From positions 1 through 11,358 of the forward strand of contig JAKAZX010000090.1 in NCBI GenBank assembly GCA_021826485.1: DNA of 11,358 nucleotides. Reading direction: 5' to 3'. Below are positions 1 to 5,149 of this stretch, in pieces. The position numbers and the translations under genes are program-made. The notes beneath the pieces were generated by a model. It had not been told where the DNA came from. It did no database searches and saw only the letters and a list, made by a program, of their open reading frames with translations. Source of the stretch: Pseudomonadota bacterium. Its GTDB lineage: Bacteria; Pseudomonadota; Alphaproteobacteria; Acetobacterales; Acetobacteraceae. Numbering within the stretch: the stretch's first letter is position 1; each line of letters starts with the position of its first letter.

Positions 1-137
1 TCCTGGTGCCGCTGTTCGGCGTGCTGGCCGGCGGGCTGCTGCTGGGCGAAACGCTCTCGTTCGGCCTGCTGGCCGGGCTGCTGGCGATCTGCGCGGGGCT
101 GCGGCTGATCAACCGCCCCGCGCCCGCCGCCGCATGA
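1..137 (+). CDS. EamA/DMT-family transporter, C-terminal fragment
   Basis: Only the last 44 codons are in the window (reading frame from base 3, TGA at 135-137); the gene begins upstream. The fragment holds two hydrophobic stretches: one around LVPLFGVLAGGLLLGE and one around LSFGLLAGLLAICAGL. A short basic, then Ala/Pro-rich cytoplasmic tail follows (LINRPAPAAA). The pattern of a small-residue helix ending in LLGE and then a last Gly/Leu-rich helix is typical of the C-terminal end of EamA-domain drug/metabolite transporters, which are inner-membrane proteins of about 10 helices exporting or exchanging small metabolites. The substrate cannot be deduced. The gene is convergent with the small secreted-protein gene at 156-509, 18 bases away. 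The family call rests on a short tail only, so it is moderate. Confidence 0.6.
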   Translation, partial: LVPLFGVLAGGLLLGETLSFGLLAGLLAICAGLRLINRPAPAAA

Positions 138-155
138 TCCGCGGCACCCGGCCGG

Positions 156-509
156 TCAGGGCGACAGGTTCGGCACCATCGAGCCGACACCGCCGCGCAC
201 CGAATCGCGCCCGTCCGGCAGTGCCCCGTCCGGTGGCCAGTTCGCCGAGGGCGTGGCGCTGAACGGTGAGGAATTCACCGGGCCGGCGACCGACAGCCCG
301 ATGCCGGGCGGGGATACCACGAACGGCATGGAGGTCGGCGTGCCGCCGTAGCGCAGCTCGGTGTCCGGATAGGTCATGGCATCGGGCACCGGTGCCTCCG
401 TGGTCAGCGGCGGCCCGGCGGAGGCGAGGCGCGGCGCCTCGTGGATGGTCTGCGCCGCGGCGGCGGCGGGCAGCAGGGGCAGCAAGGCGAACAGCAACGA
501 ACGGCGCAT
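156..509 (-). CDS. Small exported protein of unknown function
   Basis: This encodes 117 residues and I do not recognise a family. Residues 1-19 form a clear Sec signal peptide: MRRS (basic), a Leu/Ala core, then AAAAAQ, with likely cleavage just before or after Q20. The mature part of about 97 residues is rich in Pro, Gly, Ser and Ala, has no cysteine and no further hydrophobic segment, and looks largely disordered. It is therefore probably periplasmic or secreted. The ATG at 509 is supported by a purine-rich GAGAGGG (bases 520-514) four bases upstream and by the signal peptide starting exactly there. It lies 91 bases downstream of the hemW stop on the same strand, so it may be read through from hemW or have its own promoter. 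The plus-strand reading frames across it have no comparable signals. It could be a lineage-restricted envelope protein. Confidence 0.65.
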   Translation of the reverse strand: MRRSLLFALLPLLPAAAAAQTIHEAPRLASAGPPLTTEAPVPDAMTYPDTELRYGGTPTSMPFVVSPPGIGLSVAGPVNSSPFSATPSANWPPDGALPDGRDSVRGGVGSMVPNLSP

Positions 510-600
510 GTCACCCTCTCGGAACGGTCAAGCCTGCTACTGTAACATGGGAGGCGGCCGCGCCGTTGCATCCCCGGTCCCGCATCCGCGAGTCGTGAAA

Positions 601-1776
601 TCAGCGCAACAGCAGCGCCAGCAGCGCATCCAGCCGCTTGCGCCCCTCCGCCGCGGCGCGCAGCCCCTGCGCGTCGCGGTGCAGGTAGCCGGCCGCGATC
701 GCGCGGGCGAGCGTATCGGGATCGAGCGCGTCGGCGAGCGTGCGGCCGGTGCGGGCGGCGAAGGCGGCGTCCGTCACGCCCTCGGTCAGCCGCAGGCCCA
801 TCAGCAGCATCTCGCGCCCCTGCGCGTCGGCGTCGATCGGCGTTTCCTCCGCAGTGCCGTGGCCGTCGCGCGCGACCTGGGCGGCCCAGGCCTCCGGCGC
901 GCGGCGGCGGACGGTGGCGCAAAGGCGGCCGTCGAGCGTCAGCCGGCCATGCGCGCCCGGCCCGATGCCGGCATAGTCGGCATAGCGCCAGTAGGCGAGG
1001 TTGTGCCGGCTCTCCCCGCCCGGGCGGGCGTAGTTGGACACTTCGTAGGCCAGCAGGCCGAATCGCGCCGCCTCCTCCGCCGTCGCGTCGTACAGGGCGG
1101 CGGCATCGTCGTCCTCGGGCAGCCGGAGTTCGCCGCGCGCGTGCAGGGCGGCGTAGCGCGTGCCCGGCTCGATGGTGAGTTGATAGAGCGAGAGGTGGTC
1201 GGCGGCGAGGTCCAGCGCCTGCCGCAGCTCCGCCCGCCAGGCCGGCAGCGTCTGGCCCGGCCGGGCGTAGATCAGGTCGAAGGAGGTGCGCGGGAAGCTG
1301 CGCTGCGCCAGCGCCAGCGCCGCCCGCGCCTCGGCCGCGGAATGCTGCCGGCCGAGCCCGGCGAGTGCCGCATCCTCCAGGCTCTGCACGCCAAGCGAGA
1401 CGCGGTTGACGCCGGCATCGCGGAACGCGGCGAGGCGGCCGGCCTCCACGCTGGTCGGGTTCGCCTCCAGCGTGATCTCCAGGTCGGGCAACGGCGCGAA
1501 CAGGCGGCGCGCATCCGCGATCAGCGCCGCCACCGTCGCCGGCGCCATCAGGCTCGGCGTGCCGCCGCCGAAGAAGATCGAGCCGAGCGGCCGGCGGCCG
1601 AGCCGCGCCGCCTCCCACGCCAGTTCCTGCCGCAGCGCGGCGGCGAAGCCCGCCTGGTCGATGCGCTCGCGCACATGGCTGTTGAAGTCGCAATACGGGC
1701 ACTTGGCGAGGCAAAACGGCCAGTGGATATAGAGCGCGAGGGGCTGCATCGGCCCGACATAGGGGGAGGCGGGCAT
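601..1776 (-). CDS. hemW: HemW, radical SAM haem chaperone (coproporphyrinogen III oxidase-like)
   Basis: HemW is a radical S-adenosylmethionine protein that binds haem and delivers it to respiratory enzymes. It was long annotated as oxygen-independent coproporphyrinogen oxidase. With the start chosen here it has 391 residues, close to the E. coli length. Visible motifs: LYIHWPFC followed by the Fe-S cluster motif CxxxCxxC (C22, C26, C29) in CLAKCPYCDF; GGGTPS (70-75); EANPTS (104-109); GVQS; DLIYARPGQ; HNLAYW (258-263); GPGAHG (272-277); then a C-terminal winged-helix HemN_C-type region. The CPYC-DF form and the lack of the longer HemN N-terminus favour HemW over true HemN. The start is ambiguous: ATG at 1785, 1776 or 1749. 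The frame stays open to 1920, but that part is antisense to ybaK. 1776 leaves 14 residues before the core, and a weak GGAG lies about 12 bases upstream. 1749 would give MQPLALYIHW and is also plausible. Confidence 0.93.
   Translation of the reverse strand: MPASPYVGPMQPLALYIHWPFCLAKCPYCDFNSHVRERIDQAGFAAALRQELAWEAARLGRRPLGSIFFGGGTPSLMAPATVAALIADARRLFAPLPDLEITLEANPTSVEAGRLAAFRDAGVNRVSLGVQSLEDAALAGLGRQHSAAEARAALALAQRSFPRTSFDLIYARPGQTLPAWRAELRQALDLAADHLSLYQLTIEPGTRYAALHARGELRLPEDDDAAALYDATAEEAARFGLLAYEVSNYARPGGESRHNLAYWRYADYAGIGPGAHGRLTLDGRLCATVRRRAPEAWAAQVARDGHGTAEETPIDADAQGREMLLMGLRLTEGVTDAAFAARTGRTLADALDPDTLARAIAAGYLHRDAQGLRAAAEGRKRLDALLALLLR
1762..1769 (+). promoter_or_regulatory. Strong ribosome binding site for the YbaK-like gene
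   Basis: GGGGGAGG lies 5 bases before the ATG at 1775 and is the best Shine-Dalgarno match in this part of the window. It fixes the start of the plus-strand gene. It lies inside, or immediately before, the hemW reading frame on the other strand, depending on which hemW start is used. Confidence 0.75.
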
Positions 1777-2248
1777 GGCGGCCATAGGCTCCGTCGATCG
1801 GGTGCGCGCGGCGCTGCTGGCCGCCGGCCATCCGGACACCATCACGGAGTTCCCGGCGACCACCCGGACCGCCGCCGACGCGGCGGCGGCGATCGGCTGC
1901 ACGGTGGCGCAGATCGCCAAATCGGTCGTGTTCCGCGCCGGCGATCAGGCGGCGCTGGTCATCGCCTCCGGTGTCAACCGCGTCGATGCGGCCAAGGTGG
2001 CGGCGGTGCTCGGGGTCGCGCTGAAGCGGGCGGACGGGGAATGGGTGCGCGCGCGCACCGGCTTCGCCATCGGCGGGGTCGCGCCGCTCGGCCATATCGC
2101 GCCGCCGCTGCTGGTGTTCGACCGCGACCTGCTGGCGCTGCACCCGATCTGGGCCGCCGCCGGCACGCCGCACCACGTGTTCAGCACCGAGGCGGCAACA
2201 CTGGTTCGCATCACCGGCGCCCCGGTGGCGGAGGTGCGGGAGGGATGA
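1775..2248 (+). CDS. YbaK/EbsC-family aminoacyl-tRNA deacylase
   Basis: This 157-residue single-domain protein belongs to the YbaK/ProX (INS) superfamily, cytosolic enzymes that hydrolyse mischarged aminoacyl-tRNAs in trans (for example Ala- or Cys-tRNA(Pro)). The family hallmarks are present: an N-terminal helix (VRAALLAAGH), the substrate-binding lysine in IAKSVVF (K49), LVIASGVNRVD (61-71), an AAxxLG helix, and the glycine-rich GGVAPLGH loop (100-107) before the last strands. The length matches stand-alone members such as YbaK and ProXp-ala, with no fused synthetase. Which mischarged tRNA it edits cannot be read from the sequence. The start at 1775 is set by the strong Shine-Dalgarno. Its stop overlaps the next gene's ATG in ATGA (2245-2248), so the two are probably co-translated. 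It is divergent from hemW with start codons touching or overlapping. Confidence 0.88.
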   Translation: MAAIGSVDRVRAALLAAGHPDTITEFPATTRTAADAAAAIGCTVAQIAKSVVFRAGDQAALVIASGVNRVDAAKVAAVLGVALKRADGEWVRARTGFAIGGVAPLGHIAPPLLVFDRDLLALHPIWAAAGTPHHVFSTEAATLVRITGAPVAEVREG

Positions 2249-3393
2249 GCGTTCCCGACCCCACCGCCGCCGCCCTGCGCCGCGTCGTCATCGTCTATGA
2301 GACGGAGGCGGCGGCGGCGCTGCGGCTGCGCGCGCACGGCCACCCGCCCGCGATCGCGCAGGAAATCGCCGTCTATCTGGCGCAGGCGACCGACCTGCCG
2401 GCGCACATGCCGGCGATCACCGAAGCGCTGGCCGCCGAGGGGATCGCCGTGCGCTTCGCCGAACTCGACGAACTGCCCGGCCTGGTGCCGGAGCTTGCCG
2501 AGGCGGCGGAGGAGACGCTGCTGTGGAACGTCACCGACGGCACGCGGTACTATCGCGGGGCCGCGGTGCCGGCGCTGGCGCGGCTGCTCGACCTGCGGCA
2601 GTTCGGTGCGCCGGCGCCGGCGCAGCATCTCTGCCAGGACAAGTTCGCCACCCTGGCGCTGGCGCAGGCGGCCGGCCTGGTCTGCCCGCCGACGCGGCTG
2701 ATGCAGGGCGGGCGCGTGCTCGCCACCCTCGGCGGTGCGCTGGGGGAGGGGCCGTTCTTCGTCAAGCCGAACATGCTCGGCGCCAAGCTCGGCATCTTCG
2801 CCGACAGCCGCTGCGCGACGCTGGCCGAGGCTGGCGCCGCTTCGGCGCGGATCGCAGACCGCTACGCCGACCGCGCGCTGGTGCAGCCCTATCTGGAGGG
2901 CAGCGACATCCGCGTGAGCTTCCTCGACACCGGCGGGGCGTTCCGCCGCCAGCTCGGCATCTTCCGGCTCGCCAGCGATCCGGCCGGGGAGACCGGCGGC
3001 GCGTTCATGACCATGCGCGACAACGACACGCTGTCCGGCGCGCGCGACACCGCGGGCGGGCGCGGCGGCTTCGGCGCCGAGCGGCCGGCTGCCTTCGTGC
3101 CGCGACTCGCCGACCTGCGCGCCGAGCCGCAGAGTGCGGCCGCCGTCGCGGCGATCGAGACGGCGGCAGAGCGGCTGGCCGAACTGCTCGACCTGTCCGG
3201 CATCTTCTCGATGGATTTCCGCCTGCGTCCGGACGGGCGGCCGGTGTTCCTGGAATTCGAGGTGTGCCCCGCCGTCACCATCTATGACTTCCAGACCTAT
3301 CTGGCAGCGGTGCACGGCGCGGCGCTCGGCCCGGCGCTGGCGCGCGCGTTCCACCACGCCTTCGCGCGGCCGGACAGGCGCGGGGCGGCGTGA
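2245..3393 (+). CDS. ATP-grasp ligase, D-alanine-D-alanine ligase-like, substrate unknown
   Basis: This 382-residue protein has the ATP-grasp layout of the Ddl superfamily, which joins a carboxylate (via an acyl phosphate) to an amine. In order: an N-terminal pre-ATP-grasp domain (1-125) with the loop WNVTDG (94-99); QDKFATLALAQAAGL (131-145), like the Ddl DKxxTK helix; the nucleotide-binding lysine in FFVKPN (K174); VQPYLEGSDIRVSF (213-226); the metal-site region SMDFRL (322-327); and FLEFEVCPAV (335-344). The last motif departs from Ddl: the usual E-x-N is E-x-E (E337, E339), and NxPG is replaced by a Cys-Pro. It is therefore unlikely to be the cell-wall Ddl and may be a peptide or amino-acid ligase. 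It overlaps the upstream deacylase by 4 bases; GGAGGT (2231-2236) precedes the ATG. The frame is open far upstream to base 376, but that part is antisense to hemW. Confidence 0.78.
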   Translation: MSVPDPTAAALRRVVIVYETEAAAALRLRAHGHPPAIAQEIAVYLAQATDLPAHMPAITEALAAEGIAVRFAELDELPGLVPELAEAAEETLLWNVTDGTRYYRGAAVPALARLLDLRQFGAPAPAQHLCQDKFATLALAQAAGLVCPPTRLMQGGRVLATLGGALGEGPFFVKPNMLGAKLGIFADSRCATLAEAGAASARIADRYADRALVQPYLEGSDIRVSFLDTGGAFRRQLGIFRLASDPAGETGGAFMTMRDNDTLSGARDTAGGRGGFGAERPAAFVPRLADLRAEPQSAAAVAAIETAAERLAELLDLSGIFSMDFRLRPDGRPVFLEFEVCPAVTIYDFQTYLAAVHGAALGPALARAFHHAFARPDRRGAA

Positions 3394-3489
3394 TATTGCA
3401 CGAATAAAAATCGTGAAATTCGGCAACCTCTTGCCGACGGGCGTGAAACGGCGCTAAGCCGGCCCCGCCGGACCAGGGAGGACAGGATC
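3394..3489 (+). promoter_or_regulatory. Candidate promoter/leader region of metY
   Basis: This 96-base gap is unusually A/T-rich at its start for this window. It contains a perfect dyad CACGA-N7-TCGTG (3399-3403 and 3411-3415) and a perfect 6-bp hairpin CGGCAA-CCTC-TTGCCG (3421-3436). CGTGAAA occurs twice, 30 bases apart (3412-3418 and 3442-3448), each followed by CGGC. The ribosome binding site GGGAGGA (3476-3482) sits 7 bases before the ATG. The dyad could be an operator and the hairpin part of an mRNA leader. Methionine genes are often controlled this way in alphaproteobacteria, but I could not fit a known SAM riboswitch, and no clear -35/-10 pair is visible. Confidence 0.4.
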
Positions 3490-4782
3490 ATGGCCAGCCC
3501 GCACCCCGAGACGCTCGCGCTGCATGCCGGGTGGCGGCGCGACGCGGCGACCCATGCCGTTGCCGTGCCGATCTACCAGACCACCAGCTACCAGTTCGAC
3601 AGCACCGAGAACGCGGCGAACCTGTTCGCGCTCAAGGAACTCGGCAACATCTACACCCGCATCATGAACCCGACCGCCGATGTGCTGGAGCAGCGGCTGG
3701 CGGCGATGGAGGGCGGGGTGGCGGCGCTGGCGCTCGCCTCCGGCCAGGCGGCGAGCGCCTTCTCGGTGCAGAACCTTGCGCGCGTCGGCGACAATTTCGT
3801 CGCCTCCACCGATCTCTACGGCGGCACCTGGAACCTGTTCGCCAACACGCTGCGCGACCAGGGGATCGAGGCGCGCTTCGTCGATCCGTCCGATCCGGAG
3901 GCGTTCGCCCGCGCCACCGACGACCGCACCCGCGCCTATTATGCGGAGACGCTGCCGAATCCGAAGCTGCGCCCGTTCCCGATCGCCGAGGTCGCCGCGA
4001 TCGGCCGCGCCCGCGGCATCCCGCTGATCATGGACAATACCGCCGCACCGCTGATCGTGCGGCCGTTCGATCACGGCGCGGCGGTGGTGATGTATTCGCT
4101 CACCAAATATCTCGGCGGCCACGGCAACTCGATCGGCGGCATCATCATCGATGGCGGCAATTTCGACTGGGAGGCGCATCCGTCCCGCCAGCCGCTGCTG
4201 AACACGCCCGATCCCAGCTATCAAGGCGCCATCTGGTCGCAGGCGGTGAAGCCGCTCGGCCCGATCGCCTACATCATCCGCGCGCGCGTCGTGCTGCTGC
4301 GCGATCTCGGCGCCGCGATCAGCCCGTTCAACGCCTTCCTGATCCTGCAAGGCGTCGAGACGGTGGCGCTGCGCATGAAGGCGCATTGCGAGAATGCGCT
4401 GGCGGTCGCGAAATTCCTGCAATCGCGGCGGGAGGTGACGCGGGTGATCCATCCCTCCACGCTCACCGGGCGGGACGCCGAATGGACGGCGAAATATCTG
4501 CCGCGCGGCCAGGGCGGGCTGCTCGGGTTCGAACTGGCGGGCGGCGCCGCGGCCGGGCGGCGCTTCATCGATTCGCTGAAGCTGCTGTACCACGTTGCCA
4601 ATATCGGCGATGCCCGCAGCCTCGCGATCCATCCCGCCAGCACCACGCACTCGCAACTGACCGAGGCGGAACAGGCCGCCACCGGCGTCTCCCCCGGCTA
4701 TGTGCGGCTGTCCATCGGCATCGAGCACATCGACGACATCCTTGCCGATCTGGCGCAGGCGCTGGACGCCGCGGGGAACTGA
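3490..4782 (+). CDS. metY: O-acetylhomoserine sulfhydrylase (aminocarboxypropyltransferase)
   Basis: This PLP-dependent Cys/Met metabolism enzyme converts O-acetyl-homoserine plus sulfide to homocysteine in the direct-sulfhydrylation route to methionine; it is cytosolic. The 430 residues match MetY, which is longer than MetB/MetC (about 390). Visible features: TLALHAGW (8-15); PIYQTTSYQF; IYTRIMNPT (54-62), whose Tyr/Arg bind the phosphate of PLP in the neighbouring subunit; SGQAA (84-88); MDNT with D182 for the pyridine nitrogen; SLTKYLGGHG with K206 as the Schiff-base lysine; and IHPASTTHSQL and RLSIGIEHIDD near the C-terminus. All key residues are intact. Methionine gamma-lyase is related, but the length and the MetY-type insertions favour the sulfhydrylase. 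It has its own 96-base leader and a good ribosome binding site (GGGAGGA). It ends 8 bases before a repeat cluster and is convergent with mfd. Confidence 0.93.
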   Translation: MASPHPETLALHAGWRRDAATHAVAVPIYQTTSYQFDSTENAANLFALKELGNIYTRIMNPTADVLEQRLAAMEGGVAALALASGQAASAFSVQNLARVGDNFVASTDLYGGTWNLFANTLRDQGIEARFVDPSDPEAFARATDDRTRAYYAETLPNPKLRPFPIAEVAAIGRARGIPLIMDNTAAPLIVRPFDHGAAVVMYSLTKYLGGHGNSIGGIIIDGGNFDWEAHPSRQPLLNTPDPSYQGAIWSQAVKPLGPIAYIIRARVVLLRDLGAAISPFNAFLILQGVETVALRMKAHCENALAVAKFLQSRREVTRVIHPSTLTGRDAEWTAKYLPRGQGGLLGFELAGGAAAGRRFIDSLKLLYHVANIGDARSLAIHPASTTHSQLTEAEQAATGVSPGYVRLSIGIEHIDDILADLAQALDAAGN

Positions 4783-4790
4783 GCGGCGGT

Positions 4791-4895
4791 CGGGCGCTGC
4801 GGGAAGTTGCTTCGGGGAACTGCGGAATTTCGCGGCGCTGGCGCCGCCCCACCTCACCCTGACCCTCTCCGCCCCAGCGGGGCGGAGAGGGGATG
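4791..4895. repeat. Direct repeat copy A with GC-rich hairpin
   Basis: This 105-base unit is repeated at 4993-5097 with an exact 202-base offset and 11 mismatches (about 90% identity), without indels. It contains an inner palindrome GCGGCGC-TG-GCGCCGC (4832-4847) and a 13-bp perfect hairpin, CCCTCTCCGCCCC (4863-4875) with GGGGCGGAGAGGG (4879-4891) and a 3-base loop. It starts 8 bases after the metY stop. It resembles the dispersed palindromic intergenic elements common in GC-rich alphaproteobacteria. It may also end metY transcription, although there is no T-run after the stem. Confidence 0.85.
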
Positions 4896-4940
4896 GGGTT
4901 GCGCCTTCTGCACCCAAGCGGACGGAGACGGATTGGATTT

Positions 4941-4984
4941 GCTCTCCCTCTCCACCCCTGGGGGTGGAGAGGGTTGGGGTGAGG
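4941..4984. repeat. Inverted, diverged copy of the hairpin element
   Basis: A 13-bp hairpin, CCCTCTCCACCCC (4946-4958) with GGGGTGGAGAGGG (4961-4973), is followed by TTGGGGTGAGG. The flanking sequence CCTCACCC lies 5' of the hairpin in copy A but appears here as its reverse complement on the 3' side, so this copy is in opposite orientation. The central A/T pair replaces the G/C pair of the other two hairpins, which makes it a separate sub-type rather than a recent duplicate. Confidence 0.75.
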
Positions 4985-4992
4985 CGGGGGGA

Positions 4993-5097
4993 CGGGCGCT
5001 GCGGGAAGTTGCCGTGGAGAACTGCGACGTTTCGCGGCGCTGGCGCCGCCCCACCTCGCCCTGACCCTCTCCGCCCCAAGGGGGCGGAGAGGGAATG
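4993..5097. repeat. Direct repeat copy B with GC-rich hairpin
   Basis: This is the second copy of the 105-base unit, in the same orientation as 4791-4895. The hairpin arms (5065-5077 and 5081-5093) are identical to those of copy A, while the 3-base loop differs (AAG against AGC). Stem conservation with loop change suggests selection or copying at the level of structure. The gap between metY and mfd (4783-5149) contains no credible gene; short open frames through the repeats code only for low-complexity Pro/Arg/Gly peptides. Confidence 0.85.
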
Positions 5098-5105
5098 AGG
5101 TCGGC

Positions 5106-5147
5106 GCGTCGGTTTCCTTCGCCGCCCCTGAGCAGCGAAGCCGACGC
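5106..5147 (-). terminator. Candidate hairpin at the end of mfd
   Basis: GCGTCGG (5106-5112) pairs with CCGACGC (5141-5147). Inside it, CTTCGC (5117-5122) pairs with GCGAAG (5135-5140) around a 12-base loop, with a 4-base bulge on one side, for 13 bp in total. In the mfd transcript it forms 3 bases after the TAG. There is no U-tract after the stem, so it may be a 3'-end stabiliser or part of a factor-dependent terminator rather than a classical intrinsic terminator. Confidence 0.4.
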
Positions 5148-5149
5148 CG

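Noticed and set aside
593..601. TCGTGAAAT at the end of hemW, also found in the metY leader (3411-3419)
   Set aside because: A single 9-base match with no dyad around it here is likely chance.
1777..1920. N-terminal extension of HemW to an ATG at 1920
   Set aside because: It would overlap ybaK antisense by about 145 bases and adds sequence unlike HemW, whose core starts within about 5-15 residues of the N-terminus.
376..2244. Long upstream extension of the ATP-grasp frame
   Set aside because: This stretch is antisense to hemW and out of frame with ybaK. Ligase homology begins only after the ATG at 2245, where a ribosome binding site and stop/start overlap are present.
1945..3426. A 493-codon minus-strand frame opposite ybaK and the ATP-grasp gene
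   Set aside because: Its peptide is Arg/Gln/Ala-rich without motifs, and the plus strand encodes two recognisable enzymes here.
3411..3460. SAM-II riboswitch upstream of metY
   Set aside because: Some 3'-core resemblance exists, but the 5' strand (TCGTG) and the 3' strand (GCGTG) cannot pair as the P1 stem requires, so I list only a generic leader.
4807..5064. Short open frames through the metY-mfd gap
   Set aside because: They translate the repeat elements into Pro/Arg/Gly-rich peptides and lack ribosome binding sites; the region is better explained as non-coding repeats.
4863..5093. CRISPR-like array from the regularly repeated hairpins
   Set aside because: There are only three units, one is inverted, the spacing is not uniform, and no cas genes are nearby.
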